In this document: positions 8,883 through 18,683 of the stretch, piece after piece
How the letters are laid out: the number at the start of each line of letters is the position of its first letter
Position numbering within the stretch: the first letter of the stretch is position 1
NCBI GenBank assembly: GCA_029555415.1
Contig: JAKPSI010000059.1
Coordinates: 1-62,703, forward strand
Direction of reading: 5' to 3'
DNA length: 62,703 nt
From: Bacteroidota bacterium
GTDB taxonomy: Bacteria; Bacteroidota; Bacteroidia; Chitinophagales; Chitinophagaceae
The notes under the pieces: model-generated
Seen by the model: only the letters and a program-made list of their open reading frames with translations
Database searches by the model: none
Told to the model about the DNA's origin: nothing
Position numbers and translations under genes: made by a program

Positions 8883-9941
8883 TTAAAAATGAAATGTCGT
8901 GGCCAGTATGAATGAACCAGTCGTTCTTGAGGATGGTGCGTTCGTATCCGTGTTCTTATAGAAAACCGGATCCTTCGCTCCATCCAGTCTGAATTCAGGA
9001 ATGATCGTCAGGGCATCAATATGGATACCTGCCGATAATGTAAGATCATAAATTCCGGTCCCCAATCCTGCTACGCCTTTATTATCACCGAAATATTCGC
9101 TTCGGAGTGTCAGGCCCAGTACTGAGGAAGGATCATAGTTGAAATAAACGGCGGATGCCCACCATGCGTTCCGGCTGCCTGAAGCTGGCTTGACCGAACG
9201 TATCGTTCCGTTGTATCCGATACTGAACCTGCTGTTCACAATGCCGGTAAAGATCAGGTCCACCTGGTTCACGGATGTCTCCGCAATATCTTTCCCTCCC
9301 GAATAATTCAGATAGGTATTCACTTTATTATTTGTACTGAACACATGAACCTGTCCCAGAATGTTCTTTTTTGAAAAGCTTGCAGAGACCCTGTCCGTTG
9401 GATCGGCAATGCCAGCCATCAGTGTAATATTTTTACCTGCATTAATATCCGCTTTGATCCCCGTATGGAAAAAAGGACCGTAAGAGAACATATAGTCCAT
9501 GCTGTAATTCCGGTTCAGGTAGGCATCACATAATTCATAGCCAACATGGGTCATCCATTTACCGATCGTAAATTTCACTTTCCCGGATGGAGCATACGTC
9601 ACGTAAGCCTGTTTGATGGCGGCCAGCGTTCCTTTATCATTGTAGGAGAATTCTTCGGCCCTTCTTCCAAAACCCAGGTCTGCCACAGCTTCCACTTTCC
9701 CGATCGTATAGTCGGCTTTCAGGGAGGCCATACCAAGTTCAAATGAATTCTGTGAATTCGTAAAGCTTGTGAAATTGTTCGTCCGGCCTGAATCAGCGGC
9801 ATTGGCAAAATTGTAACGGTAATATGCATCGACAGACCCTGCTAAAGTCAGACTGCCTTTGCTGACCGTCGTATCCTGTGCTCCTGCGGTTGCAGTGATC
9901 ATCAGCAAGAAGATCCCAATTAAATATTTTACCCGTTCCAT
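8883..9941 (-). CDS. outer-membrane beta-barrel porin of the kdp operon
   Basis: 352 residues with a signal peptide (about 1-21, ending TAGAQ), alternating polar/aromatic strands throughout and a terminal Phe (TTFHF), the usual signal for barrel insertion. It resembles the BBP2-type outer-membrane beta-barrel family. It lies between kdpC (56 bases upstream) and kdpD, all on one strand, so it is probably co-transcribed with the potassium pump and may provide outer-membrane passage under potassium limitation (inference from position). Confidence 0.85.
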   Translation of the reverse strand: MERVKYLIGIFLLMITATAGAQDTTVSKGSLTLAGSVDAYYRYNFANAADSGRTNNFTSFTNSQNSFELGMASLKADYTIGKVEAVADLGFGRRAEEFSYNDKGTLAAIKQAYVTYAPSGKVKFTIGKWMTHVGYELCDAYLNRNYSMDYMFSYGPFFHTGIKADINAGKNITLMAGIADPTDRVSASFSKKNILGQVHVFSTNNKVNTYLNYSGGKDIAETSVNQVDLIFTGIVNSRFSIGYNGTIRSVKPASGSRNAWWASAVYFNYDPSSVLGLTLRSEYFGDNKGVAGLGTGIYDLTLSAGIHIDALTIIPEFRLDGAKDPVFYKNTDTNAPSSRTTGSFILATTFHF

Positions 9942-9997
9942 TTTACTGATTTTTTTATTTCGTCACTCAGGTGTATTACTTTCTACCGGATCGACGC

Positions 9998-10561
9998 TCA
10001 TTTCGTTCCATCCAGTTCAATATTGAGCTGCAGGACATTTACCCTTTCAGTGCCGAACATGCTCAACAATGGTTTTGTGATATACCTTTTCACCAGTTCC
10101 TGAACCCTTTCTACCGGCAGGTTCCGGGCCTTTGCGATCCGTTTAACCTGCACATAAGCGCCCTGCACTGAAATATCGGGATCAAGACCGGAGCCGGATG
10201 CGGTAACCAGATCAGAAGGGATCTCTTCCTTCTTCACATCCGGATTATGTACCAGAAAACTGTCGATCCTGCCCTGCACTTGTTGCAGGTAATCCGGGTT
10301 GGAGGGTCCTTTATTACTGCCACCTGCGCCGGCCGCATTATAATCTACCGCGGAGGGACGCGACCAGAAATATTTGTCATCCGTGAATTTCTGACCGATC
10401 AGTTCCCAGCCTTTTTCCTGACCATTCACGATGACCACCTTTCCTTTTCCTTTGTCAGGAAGGGTTTGTGCAGCTGCAAGGACCACCAGGGTGTAGATCC
10501 CCATGAAAAAGATCATGCAGAAAATTGTGAGTCGCAATGCAGGAAGAATATTTTGTTTCAT
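9998..10561 (-). CDS. kdpC: potassium-transporting ATPase subunit C
   Basis: 187 residues, the usual KdpC length. One N-terminal membrane helix (about 8-31) is followed by a periplasmic domain with family motifs: FWSRPSAVDYNAAGAGGSN, and DPDISVQGAYVQVKRIAKAR near the C-terminus. KdpC stabilises the KdpFABC complex and supports ATP binding by KdpB. It follows kdpB by 18 bases. Confidence 0.97.
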   Translation of the reverse strand: MKQNILPALRLTIFCMIFFMGIYTLVVLAAAQTLPDKGKGKVVIVNGQEKGWELIGQKFTDDKYFWSRPSAVDYNAAGAGGSNKGPSNPDYLQQVQGRIDSFLVHNPDVKKEEIPSDLVTASGSGLDPDISVQGAYVQVKRIAKARNLPVERVQELVKRYITKPLLSMFGTERVNVLQLNIELDGTK

Positions 10562-10579
10562 GTTCAGTTCTTTTAAAGT

Positions 10580-12631
10580 TTAAAACCAAAGTGATACCAG
10601 CAGATCGATCGCTTTGATGCCGATGAAGGGAACGATCACGCCACCCAGTCCGTAGATAAGCAGGTTCCTTCGCAGCAGTGCACTGGCGCCGATCGGCTTA
10701 TATGCAACCCCTCTTAAGGCCAGCGGTATCAGCATCGGAATAATGATCGCATTGAAGATGACCGCTGAAAGGATCGCACTTTCAGGACTGTGCAGGTTCA
10801 TGATATTCAAACCCTGCAAACCCGGAATGGAAACGATGAACAGGGCCGGAACGATGGCGAAGTATTTTGCCACGTCATTGGCAATGGAGAACGTGGTGAG
10901 TGTCCCACGCGTCATCAGTAATTGTTTGCCGATCTCCACGATCTCGATCAGTTTGGTCGGATCGTTCTCGAGATCGACCATATTCCCGGCTTCTTTGGCA
11001 GCCTGTGTACCGCTGTTCATGGCAACACCCACATCCGCCTGTGCAAGGGCTGGCGCATCATTGGTACCGTCGCCCATCATCGCCACCAGTTTACCGCCCT
11101 GTTGTTCCTTGCGGATATAATTCATTTTATCCTCGGGCTTCGCTTCCGCGATGAAATCATCCACGCCTGCTTTTTCCGCGATAAACTTTGCCGTGAGCGG
11201 ATTGTCGCCCGTCACCATAACCGTTTTCACGCCCATCTTCCTCAGGCGTTCGAATCTTTCACTGATGCCGGGTTTGATGATATCCTGCAGTTCGATCACC
11301 CCGACAGGTTTATTATTCAGTGCCACTACAAGTGGCGTACCGCCATTTTGCGCGATCGATCTTACGACAACTTCCATGCTAACCGGCATTACATGTCCGG
11401 ATCTCAGACCCAGATCCCTGATCGCATCAAAGGCCCCCTTACGGATCTTCGTACCATCGCGGAGATCCACACCGCTGCTGCGTGTTTCAGCACTGAAGCT
11501 GATGAACTCCATCCCTTTTTCCATCTCCGCTTCCACGCCCTGGTTATGTGCCAGTTCAACGATCGACTTACCTTCCGGTGTTTCATCGGCCAATGAACTC
11601 AGCAGTGCCAAACGGATGAATGCTTTCGGATCATCATTCGTTTCCGGATGAAAATGAGTGGCCTTTCTGTTACCGATGGTGATGGTGCCGGTCTTATCCA
11701 GCAGGATCGTATCCAGGTCACCGGCTGTTTCAACAGCTTTACCGCTTTTGGTGATCACATTCGCACGCAGCGCGCGGTCCATCCCCGCGATACCGATCGC
11801 ACTCAGCAAGCCACCGATGGTGGTCGGGATCAGACAAACGAATAAAGAGATGAAGGCGCCGATCGTGATCGGTGTATTCGCATAATCCCCGAATGGTTTC
11901 AGGGTAACGCATACAATGATGAATACAAGTGTGAAGACTGAAAGCAGAATGGTCAGCGCGATCTCGTTAGGAGTTTTCTGTCGGGATGCACCTTCTACCA
12001 GCGCGATCATCTTATCCAGGAATGTTTCACCGGGTTCCGTTGTAACGCGTACTTTGATCTGATCGGATAAGACCTTCGTACCACCGGTCACTGATGATTT
12101 GTCGCCGCCGGATTCACGGATGACCGGTGCGGATTCACCCGTGATGGCGGATTCATCGATCGTTGCGATGCCTTGTACGATCTCACCATCCATCGGTATC
12201 ACATCACCCGCTTCGCACAGGAACAGGTCGCCTTTCCTCAACTGTGAGGAAGGGATCACTTTCACTTCATTGACATACATCTCCCCTACCGTGAATATTT
12301 TTTTTGCCGGCGTTTCTTCCCGGGCCTTACGCAGACTATTGGCCTGCGCCTTGCCTCTGGCTTCCGCAATGGCTTCCGCGAAATTGGCGAACAGCAATGT
12401 CAGCAGTAGAATGGAAGTAATGATGATATTATAAACGAGACCGCCCTGGCCCTTTTCACCGGCAGCGATCCATACACAAACGATGGCCATGACGAAGGTG
12501 CCGATCCAAACCGTGAACATGACCGGATTCCGGAACTGTGTCCGGGGATCCAGTTTTACAAAAGCCTGTCCAAGGGCTTCTTTTACCAGCGCCGGTTCGA
12601 ATAAATGCTGTGATCTTCTGTGTTGTGACAT
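10580..12631 (-). CDS. kdpB: potassium-transporting P-type ATPase subunit B
   Basis: 683 residues, full length. The phosphorylated Asp312 lies in DKTGTIT; TGES (164-167) is the actuator loop, whose serine (Ser167) corresponds to the inhibitory phosphorylation site known in E. coli KdpB (Ser162). [18 protein letters not shown] is the hinge. Seven or so membrane helices surround these. KdpB hydrolyses ATP to drive potassium through KdpA. It is 10 bases after kdpA. Confidence 0.98.
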   Translation of the reverse strand: MSQHRRSQHLFEPALVKEALGQAFVKLDPRTQFRNPVMFTVWIGTFVMAIVCVWIAAGEKGQGGLVYNIIITSILLLTLLFANFAEAIAEARGKAQANSLRKAREETPAKKIFTVGEMYVNEVKVIPSSQLRKGDLFLCEAGDVIPMDGEIVQGIATIDESAITGESAPVIRESGGDKSSVTGGTKVLSDQIKVRVTTEPGETFLDKMIALVEGASRQKTPNEIALTILLSVFTLVFIIVCVTLKPFGDYANTPITIGAFISLFVCLIPTTIGGLLSAIGIAGMDRALRANVITKSGKAVETAGDLDTILLDKTGTITIGNRKATHFHPETNDDPKAFIRLALLSSLADETPEGKSIVELAHNQGVEAEMEKGMEFISFSAETRSSGVDLRDGTKIRKGAFDAIRDLGLRSGHVMPVSMEVVVRSIAQNGGTPLVVALNNKPVGVIELQDIIKPGISERFERLRKMGVKTVMVTGDNPLTAKFIAEKAGVDDFIAEAKPEDKMNYIRKEQQGGKLVAMMGDGTNDAPALAQADVGVAMNSGTQAAKEAGNMVDLENDPTKLIEIVEIGKQLLMTRGTLTTFSIANDVAKYFAIVPALFIVSIPGLQGLNIMNLHSPESAILSAVIFNAIIIPMLIPLALRGVAYKPIGASALLRRNLLIYGLGGVIVPFIGIKAIDLLVSLWF

Positions 12632-12641
12632 AAAAATTAGT

Positions 12642-14342
12642 TTAACGCATTCCGAAATATTCCGCGATCGGCCCCAATGTCAGTGCCGGGAAAAAACTCA
12701 GTGCTGCCACGATCGCGATCACGGCAAACACCATCATGCCGAAAGTGCTGATGTCGGTCTTGAGTGTACCCGCACTTTCCGGTATATATTTTTTTCTTGC
12801 CAGGATGCCCGCAATGGCCACCGGCCCGATGATGGGCAGGAAACGGGCCAGCAGCATCACGATGCCGCAGCTGATATTCCAGAACGGTGTATTATCACCC
12901 AGGCCCTCAAAGCCGCTGCCATTATTGGCGGATGAAGAAGTGTATTCATACAGCATCTCACTGAAACCGTGATGACCCGGATTGTTCAGCCAGCCTGCAT
13001 AAGCGGCGGAATTGTGTGCATACAACCAGGATGAAAGCGCAGTACCTGCCAGGATCAGTAAGGGATGGAGCAAGGCGATGATCGCGGCGATCTTCATTTC
13101 CTTTGCTTCGATCTTTTTGCCCAGCAATTCAGGTGTACGACCCACCATGAGGCCGCTGATGAACACCGCGATGATGATGAAGATGTAGAAATTCAGGAAG
13201 CCGACACCCACACCGCCATAGAATGCATTGACCATCATTCCCAGCATAGCGGCCATACTGCTGAGCGGGGTGAGACTGTCATGCATCGAGTTCACAGAAC
13301 CATTGGAAGTAACCGTTGTGGTAATGGCCCAGTATGCCGATGCTGCCGGACCGAAACGCACTTCTTTCCCTTCCATGCTTCCCATCGGCTGCGCGATCCC
13401 CATTTTGGTGATCGCAGGATTCCCATGCATCTCCTGTGTTACGGCGGGTAAGAGTAGCAGCACAAATCCGACCGTCATGACTCCAAAGACCATCCACGCA
13501 AAACGTTTTCTTTTCAGCACATAACCCAGTGCGAAAACCATGGCGATAGGGATCAGCAGGATACATCCATTCTCCACGATATTGCTGAGATAGTCAGGAT
13601 TCTCCAGCGGATGTGCTGAATTGGGTCCGAAAAATCCCCCGCCATTCGTGCCCAGTTGTTTGATGGCGACCATGGCTGCTGCGGGGCCGCGACTGACCTG
13701 AACAGTGTCGCCCTGCATGGATACATAATGCGCCTTCCCTTCAAAATTCATGGGTGTACCGCGGAATAAGAGGAAAACAGCGACCACGATGGAAAGCGGT
13801 AACAGGATACGTGTACAGGAACGAACGAAGTATACATAGAAATTTCCGAGCTTCTCCGTTGTGCGTTCTTTCATGGCCGTGAAAACGACGGCACAAGCAG
13901 CCATCCCTGCAGCAGCACTGATGAACTGGAACAGCATCAAAGTGAGTTGTCCGAGATAAGAAACACCTGTTTCACCGGAATAGTGCTGCAGGTTGGTATT
14001 GGAAATGAAACTGACCGTTGTGTTGAACGCAAGATCCGCGGTCATGGATGGATTGCCATCGGTATTGAGTGGCAGTTTCCCCATGTTCATCAGAATGATC
14101 ATGGATAAAATGAACCAGACCAGATTGATGGTGAGTAATGCGAAAAGGGACTGCTTCCAGTCCAGCTCTTTTTTCGCATCGATCCCGCTGAAGCGGTAAA
14201 AGATCCTGTCGATCGGATCAAAGATCAGGTCGGGCCAGGTCCGGTGACCTTCATACACTTTACCGATGTAACGACCGAGCGGAATAGCCAGCACTGCAGT
14301 GAGTGCGTAAATCAGGATGATGCCTGCGATCTCCGTGTTCAT
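12642..14342 (-). CDS. kdpA: potassium-transporting ATPase subunit A
   Basis: 566 residues, full length, about ten membrane helices. Recognisable selectivity-filter regions include [56 protein letters not shown] and [11 protein letters not shown], matching the four-repeat SKT-type potassium channel fold. KdpA binds and conducts K+. It is the first large gene of the operon, 15 bases after kdpF. Confidence 0.98.
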   Translation of the reverse strand: MNTEIAGIILIYALTAVLAIPLGRYIGKVYEGHRTWPDLIFDPIDRIFYRFSGIDAKKELDWKQSLFALLTINLVWFILSMIILMNMGKLPLNTDGNPSMTADLAFNTTVSFISNTNLQHYSGETGVSYLGQLTLMLFQFISAAAGMAACAVVFTAMKERTTEKLGNFYVYFVRSCTRILLPLSIVVAVFLLFRGTPMNFEGKAHYVSMQGDTVQVSRGPAAAMVAIKQLGTNGGGFFGPNSAHPLENPDYLSNIVENGCILLIPIAMVFALGYVLKRKRFAWMVFGVMTVGFVLLLLPAVTQEMHGNPAITKMGIAQPMGSMEGKEVRFGPAASAYWAITTTVTSNGSVNSMHDSLTPLSSMAAMLGMMVNAFYGGVGVGFLNFYIFIIIAVFISGLMVGRTPELLGKKIEAKEMKIAAIIALLHPLLILAGTALSSWLYAHNSAAYAGWLNNPGHHGFSEMLYEYTSSSANNGSGFEGLGDNTPFWNISCGIVMLLARFLPIIGPVAIAGILARKKYIPESAGTLKTDISTFGMMVFAVIAIVAALSFFPALTLGPIAEYFGMR

Positions 14343-14357
14343 GTTACAGATTTGAGG

Positions 14358-14435
14358 TTAGAATTTTTCCGGTTTCACCAGTACATAACAGAGGTACAGG
14401 AACACCAGGATGGATAGAATGAAGAGGTAGAGCAT
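14358..14435 (-). CDS. kdpF: potassium-transporting ATPase subunit F
   Basis: A 25-residue hydrophobic peptide ending VKPEKF, the hallmark C-terminus of KdpF, directly before kdpA. It is a single membrane helix that stabilises the KdpFABC complex. Its ATG (14433-14435) comes two bases after the stop of another tiny membrane protein, suggesting coupled translation. Confidence 0.85.
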   Translation of the reverse strand: MLYLFILSILVFLYLCYVLVKPEKF

Positions 14436-14437
14436 GG

Positions 14438-14521
14438 TTAAATTTTTTCGAACCAGGTGACGAATTTGTAAAAGAGAACAAACCCGGCCAGTCCGGTGAC
14501 GTAAAGGATGAGTGTCAGCAT
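14438..14521 (-). CDS. 27-residue single-helix membrane peptide preceding kdpF
   Basis: A short reading frame from ATG at 14521 to the stop at 14438: one hydrophobic helix, then a basic/aromatic end (YKFVTWFEKI). It is immediately upstream of kdpF with a two-base gap and downstream of the candidate sigma-54 promoter. An in-frame longer version (start 14623) would run across the palindromes and promoter and has a non-membrane start, so the short form is preferred. Function unknown; possibly an extra small subunit of the Kdp complex or a translation leader. Confidence 0.6.
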   Translation of the reverse strand: MLTLILYVTGLAGFVLFYKFVTWFEKI

Positions 14522-14544
14522 ACAGCTACTGTTTCCTTCAGGGC

Positions 14545-14560
14545 GCCAATTGCCGTGCCG
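14545..14560 (-). promoter_or_regulatory. candidate sigma-54 (-24/-12) promoter of the kdp operon
   Basis: On the minus strand this reads CGGCACGGCAATTGGC. Against the consensus TGGCACGnnnnTTGCW the -24 box matches at six of seven positions including the GG, and the -12 box has TTG but G instead of the conserved C. It is 24 bases before the first start of the operon and directly after the gene of a sigma-54 activator. The mismatch at -12 keeps confidence moderate. Confidence 0.45.
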
Positions 14561-14572
14561 CGGCCTTCCGGC

Positions 14573-14608
14573 ATCATGCATGATCCGCCGAAAGCACTGC
14601 TGGCAGTG
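14573..14608. promoter_or_regulatory. two palindromes upstream of the kdp promoter (candidate activator sites)
   Basis: ATCATGCATGAT (14573-14584) is a perfect 12-bp palindrome; CACTGC-TG-GCAGTG (14595-14608) is a perfect 6-bp inverted repeat. Both are 12-50 bases upstream of the -24 box, suitable for binding of a dimeric activator such as the adjacent NtrC-type protein. Inference from symmetry and position. Confidence 0.35.
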
Positions 14609-14651
14609 TGTTTCACGATCCATATTCCGGGGAAACGTCCTATAAGGGCAT

Positions 14652-14677
14652 AAAAAAACCCTTCCATTCCGGAAGGG
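14652..14677 (-). terminator. intrinsic terminator of the NtrC-type regulator gene
   Basis: On the minus strand CCCTTCC-GGAAT-GGAAGGG is followed by seven T. It lies 22 bases after the regulator's stop and separates it from the kdp promoter region. Confidence 0.85.
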
Positions 14678-14698
14678 TATCCTTTCATTTTGGAAGGG

Positions 14699-16042
14699 TC
14701 AGTGGAGACCGTACTCCTCGATCTTCCTGTATAATGTGGTCAGACCGATACCCAGAAGGCGGGCGGTCTCGGTCTTATTTCCTCCGGTATGTTCGAGTAC
14801 TTTCCGGATATGTAGCTTTTCTACTGAAGCCAATTCATATGTTCCTGTACCCTGTATGCCTTCACCGGCAGCATGCCCGTCAGGGAAGAATAATGTAGCC
14901 GCCGTCAGTTCCGGTCCGTTCTCCAGGATCACACTTCTTTCGATCACATTCTTCAGCTCTCGGATATTGCCGGGCCATTGATATTGCTGCAAAGCATCCA
15001 TGTAACTTTTAGAGACCGACGGTACCGGTTTATTTGTTTTCCGTGCAAATACAGAAACAAAATGCCTGCACAGTTCAGGTATATCTTTCATTCTTTCCCG
15101 CAATGGCGGAATGGATAGCTGGAACACGGACAAACGATAGAAAAGATCCTGACGAAAAATTCCGTCCAGCATACACTGGTGAAGGTCCCGGTTCGTGGCC
15201 GCGATGATCCGGACATCCACTTTACGTGTTACCGTATCGCCGACCTTGATGAACTCGCCATTCTCCAGCACACGCAACAGGCGTGATTGCAGTTCGGGCG
15301 GCATCTCGCCTAATTCATCCATGAACAGGGTTCCGCCATGTGCCTCTTCAAACAATCCTTTTTTATCTTTCACCGCGCCGGTGAATGCACCGGCTTTATG
15401 TCCGAACAATTCACTTTCCAGTAATTCCTTACTGAAAGCACTGCAGTTCACTGCGACGAAATTTTGTGTAGCACGCAGACCTGCATAATGTATGCTTTGC
15501 GCGAATACTTCCTTACCGGTACCCGTTTCGCCCTGGATCAGAACTGTAGCATCGGTCGCTGCTACTTTTTGTGCAAGCGCTACCACATCCCGAATAGCGG
15601 GTGAACCTCCGATGATATTGCTGAATGAATACCGGTTACTGATCTGTTCCTGCAGCTGATCCACTTTCCTTGACATCCGGATCTTTTCCAAAGCGCGGTG
15701 CAGCAATGGAATGATCTTATCATTATCGTCCCCTTTCTGGATATAATCGAACGCCCCGTTCCGCATCGCCTGTACACCATCGGGTACATTGCCGTACGCT
15801 GTGAGCAGGATGATCTCAGTGCCGGGGTATGTGATCTTTGCTTCTTTTGTGAAATCAACCCCATTGCCGTCCGGAAGTTTCACATCACAAAGTACCACGG
15901 CAGGCGTATCCTTCTCCATGAGTTGCCGGGCAGAACGCAGATCCCTGGCTTCTTTGACCAGGAAGCCTTCCAGTGCAATAATGCGGTGCAGGAGTTTCCT
16001 CAGCTTCTCTTCATCATCGATGATCAGAATGGATTCAGGCAT
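14699..16042 (-). CDS. sigma-54-dependent response regulator (NtrC family) of the kdp locus
   Basis: 447 residues: receiver domain (1-120; phospho-Asp53 in LCDVKLPDG), AAA+ domain (about 140-375) with Walker A GETGTGKE (171-178) and an intact GAFTGA loop (218-223) that contacts sigma-54, Walker B GGTLFMDELGEM, and a C-terminal Fis-type helix-turn-helix (TARLLGIGLTTLYRKI). It is therefore a complete enhancer-binding activator. Its position immediately before the kdp operon, where no OmpR-type KdpE exists, suggests it takes KdpE's place. It is terminated before kdp, so it is transcribed separately. Confidence 0.95.
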   Translation of the reverse strand: MPESILIIDDEEKLRKLLHRIIALEGFLVKEARDLRSARQLMEKDTPAVVLCDVKLPDGNGVDFTKEAKITYPGTEIILLTAYGNVPDGVQAMRNGAFDYIQKGDDNDKIIPLLHRALEKIRMSRKVDQLQEQISNRYSFSNIIGGSPAIRDVVALAQKVAATDATVLIQGETGTGKEVFAQSIHYAGLRATQNFVAVNCSAFSKELLESELFGHKAGAFTGAVKDKKGLFEEAHGGTLFMDELGEMPPELQSRLLRVLENGEFIKVGDTVTRKVDVRIIAATNRDLHQCMLDGIFRQDLFYRLSVFQLSIPPLRERMKDIPELCRHFVSVFARKTNKPVPSVSKSYMDALQQYQWPGNIRELKNVIERSVILENGPELTAATLFFPDGHAAGEGIQGTGTYELASVEKLHIRKVLEHTGGNKTETARLLGIGLTTLYRKIEEYGLH

Positions 16043-16223
16043 ATGTGCAGTAAATATTCCCCAAAACTAACACTAAGATCATAGACACATAACGGAATAC
16101 AGAGATTTGCAGAAAAATGCTATACGCCGAAGCTCCACCGGTGGTACAGGAAGTGCTTCACCAACACCTTCACCCCGATCGCCATCGGACTGATATCCAT
16201 CGACTCATATCCCCCGAAGAAGC

Positions 16224-16259
16224 AAAAAAACCACCTCCCGGAAAATTCCGGAGAGGTGG
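16224..16259 (-). terminator. intrinsic terminator of the SulP/carbonic anhydrase operon
   Basis: On the minus strand CCACCTC and GAGGTGG close a long hairpin with inner pairs TCCGGAA/TTCCGG(G), followed by seven T (16224-16230 on the plus strand as A). It lies about 20 bases after the carbonic anhydrase stop. Confidence 0.88.
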
Positions 16260-16280
16260 GGGATGGATGCACAGGGTTGT

Positions 16281-16952
16281 TTATACAACAACGAGTTCAG
16301 CGTTCGTATCTTTCTTTTCAATGACCAGTTCATCCTGGAATTCCACGATACCCGTTTCCACATTGTACATGGCGCCGCAGATCCCGATCTCACCTTTGTT
16401 GAACATTTCATGCAGGATATGACTGCGTTCCAGGATCGCTTCCACGGAGCGGTGCACATTGATCATCGCCACATTTTCCACGAAATCACCATTCCCTGAA
16501 TTCCGCTCGCGGGTCGTAGTGGTTTCAGCTTCAACCGCAGGCCGGAGTTTGGACAGCAGTGCGGTCAGATTGCCCATCTCCACATGATCGCAGGCACCTT
16601 TCACGGCGCCGCATTTAGTATGCCCCAGTACCACGATCAGTTTGGAACCCGCTACTTTGCAGGCGAACTCCATACTGCCGAGAATATCCTCATTCACGAT
16701 GTTGCCTGCAACCCGCACACTGAAAATATCGCCCAGTCCCTGGTCGAAGATCAGTTCAGCGGATGTGCGGCTGTCGATACAACTGAGTACGATCGCGAAA
16801 GGCCATTGCCCGTCACGGGTTTCATTGACCTGCTGCAGCAGATTACGGTTATATTTCAGATTATTGACGAACCGGCTGTTGCCATCTTTCAGTACCTGTA
16901 AGGCATGAGCGGGTGTCATGGTCGATTGTGTATCCTGATTATGTGTATACAT
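16281..16952 (-). CDS. beta-carbonic anhydrase partnered with a SulP transporter
   Basis: 223 residues from ATG 16952; the longer open frame reaches into the transporter gene and is not needed. Zinc and active-site residues are all present: Cys58, Asp60, Arg62 (SCIDSR), His111 and Cys114 (GHTKCGAVKGAC). It interconverts CO2 and bicarbonate in the cytoplasm. It lies 11 bases after the SulP gene and shares its terminator. The pairing suggests bicarbonate import or use, as in SulP/carbonic-anhydrase modules of other bacteria (inference). Confidence 0.93.
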   Translation of the reverse strand: MYTHNQDTQSTMTPAHALQVLKDGNSRFVNNLKYNRNLLQQVNETRDGQWPFAIVLSCIDSRTSAELIFDQGLGDIFSVRVAGNIVNEDILGSMEFACKVAGSKLIVVLGHTKCGAVKGACDHVEMGNLTALLSKLRPAVEAETTTTRERNSGNGDFVENVAMINVHRSVEAILERSHILHEMFNKGEIGICGAMYNVETGIVEFQDELVIEKKDTNAELVVV

Positions 16953-16963
16953 GAGTTCTCTTT

Positions 16964-18607
16964 TTAATTTACTGTTAACGAAGTGTGTTTGTTCGATTCG
17001 CCGACAATGACGGAATGGTAGCGCGGAATGTAGGATTTGAGCGACTGCACATTGTCCGTATTGACGATGCCATAAGCTTCCTTGAATCCTACGGTCTTGC
17101 AACTGATATTCTTCAATGGCGCCTGAATATCCCTGAAATCACGGATCAGCTCCAGAACATCATGATCGATGTACTGACTGTCATACGCATCAATGATGAC
17201 CGTTGACCCTTCCGGCAGATGCTCCAGCGTGAGCTTGATGCTGGCCTTGTTCAGGAAAGAAACTTCTTCCGACAAATGGATCAGGATCGTTTCACCATCA
17301 TGGTACTTTTCTTTGTGAAAGAAATAGGAGTTCTTATAATTCCCGTACAACAACGCAAGTACGCTTACACCCAGGCCGATACCCACGCCTACCAGCAGGT
17401 CCGTGAAGACGATGGCAAGAACGGTCACCAGGAACGGCACCCACTGGTACTTTCCGGCACTGAACATTTTTTTGAACAGGGAAGGGCTGCAGAGTTTATA
17501 ACCGGTCATGAGCAGAATGGCTGCAAGTCCCGCCAGGGGGATCTTATTCAATAAAGAAGGAATGAATACGACACAGACCAGTAGCAGGACACCATGAATG
17601 ACCGCGGAGAGTTTCGTTTTTGCACCGGCATTCAAATTAGCGGAACTGCGTACGATCACACTGGTGATCGGCAATCCGCCGACCAATCCGGACAGCATAT
17701 TTCCGGCCCCCTGTGCCATCAGCTCACGATTGGTGGAGGTCCTTCTTTTTTCCGGATCCAGTTTATCCACCGCTTCGATACACAGCAGTGTCTCGATCGA
17801 AGCCACAGCAGCGATCGTTAATGCCACTACATACACTTGCGGATTACTGAACTGAGAAAAATCAGGGAGCGTGAACAGTGAAACAAAAGCTGACGCGCTT
17901 TCAGGTACAGGAATATTCACGAGGTGGCTTCCTGTAACGGCCAGCGAACTGCCGGATCTTGTGAAGATCTCATTGAGCACGACCGATACTGTAACGGCGA
18001 CCAGACCTCCGGGAACGAGTTTGAACCGTTTCTTCATGAACGGACGTTCCCAGAGGATAAGGATCGCAAGTGCGATCAGACAGATCAGGGTGGCACCCGG
18101 ATCGATGCGGCCGATGACTTTGAATATTTCAGAGAATGTATTTTCACCGTCTACCTGCAGAAATGCCATTTCACCTTCCGCATCTTTATCATAACCGAAT
18201 GCATGCGGCAATTGCTTGAGGATGATGATGACACCGATCGCAGTGAGGAGTCCGCGGATCACACTGGAGGGGATATAATCCGCAATGGCACCGGCTTTCA
18301 GCAGCCCCAGCAGGGCCTGAAAGATGCCTGCCAAAAAAACAGCAAGTAAAAAAGTTTCGAATGCACCGAGTTTGGTGATCGATGCCATGACGACAGCTGC
18401 GAGACCCGCCGCTGGACCGCTGACACTTAACTGAGAATTACTAAGGGCGCCGATCACGACACCTCCAATGATACCGGAGATCATCCCGGAAAAGAAAGGG
18501 GCACCGGACGCGAGCGCGATACCTAAACAAAGCGGAAGGGCCACCAGGAACACAACGATCCCGGAGGGGAGGTCGCTCTTCATATGAGCGAACATATTCT
18601 TTTGCAT
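16964..18607 (-). CDS. SulP family anion transporter (likely bicarbonate)
   Basis: 547 residues. A polytopic N-terminal region (about 10-400) contains SulP-type stretches (PLCLGIALASGAPFFSGM, SVSGPAAGLAAVV, GGLPITSVIVRSSANLNAGA), and the C-terminus (about 420-530) is a STAS domain with STVIIDAYDSQYIDHDVLE. SulP proteins carry sulfate, bicarbonate or dicarboxylates; the carbonic anhydrase 11 bases downstream favours bicarbonate. Substrate is inference. Confidence 0.93.
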   Translation of the reverse strand: MQKNMFAHMKSDLPSGIVVFLVALPLCLGIALASGAPFFSGMISGIIGGVVIGALSNSQLSVSGPAAGLAAVVMASITKLGAFETFLLAVFLAGIFQALLGLLKAGAIADYIPSSVIRGLLTAIGVIIILKQLPHAFGYDKDAEGEMAFLQVDGENTFSEIFKVIGRIDPGATLICLIALAILILWERPFMKKRFKLVPGGLVAVTVSVVLNEIFTRSGSSLAVTGSHLVNIPVPESASAFVSLFTLPDFSQFSNPQVYVVALTIAAVASIETLLCIEAVDKLDPEKRRTSTNRELMAQGAGNMLSGLVGGLPITSVIVRSSANLNAGAKTKLSAVIHGVLLLVCVVFIPSLLNKIPLAGLAAILLMTGYKLCSPSLFKKMFSAGKYQWVPFLVTVLAIVFTDLLVGVGIGLGVSVLALLYGNYKNSYFFHKEKYHDGETILIHLSEEVSFLNKASIKLTLEHLPEGSTVIIDAYDSQYIDHDVLELIRDFRDIQAPLKNISCKTVGFKEAYGIVNTDNVQSLKSYIPRYHSVIVGESNKHTSLTVN

Positions 18608-18683
18608 GTAAGATTATTTGAATGAACAGGAATAATGCATCACCTTATCATGGATACGGCAATGATCTCAGGACCTAAAATGA

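Noticed and set aside
8252-8911. 219-residue open frame on the plus strand
   Set aside because: It lies antisense to the kdpD-like gene, which has clear KdpD motifs; no domain or start signal on the opposite strand.
8866-8983. ATG start for the kdpD-like gene at 8983
   Set aside because: It would overlap the porin gene by 101 bases and add an Arg-rich tail; a TTG at 8866 gives the usual length for the family's N-terminal domain. The true start remains uncertain.
14522-14623. Longer form of the 27-residue micro-protein
   Set aside because: The extra part covers the promoter and palindromes and is not membrane-like.
16117-16422. 101-residue open frame on the plus strand
   Set aside because: Spans the terminator hairpin and the end of the carbonic anhydrase gene on the other strand; no domain.
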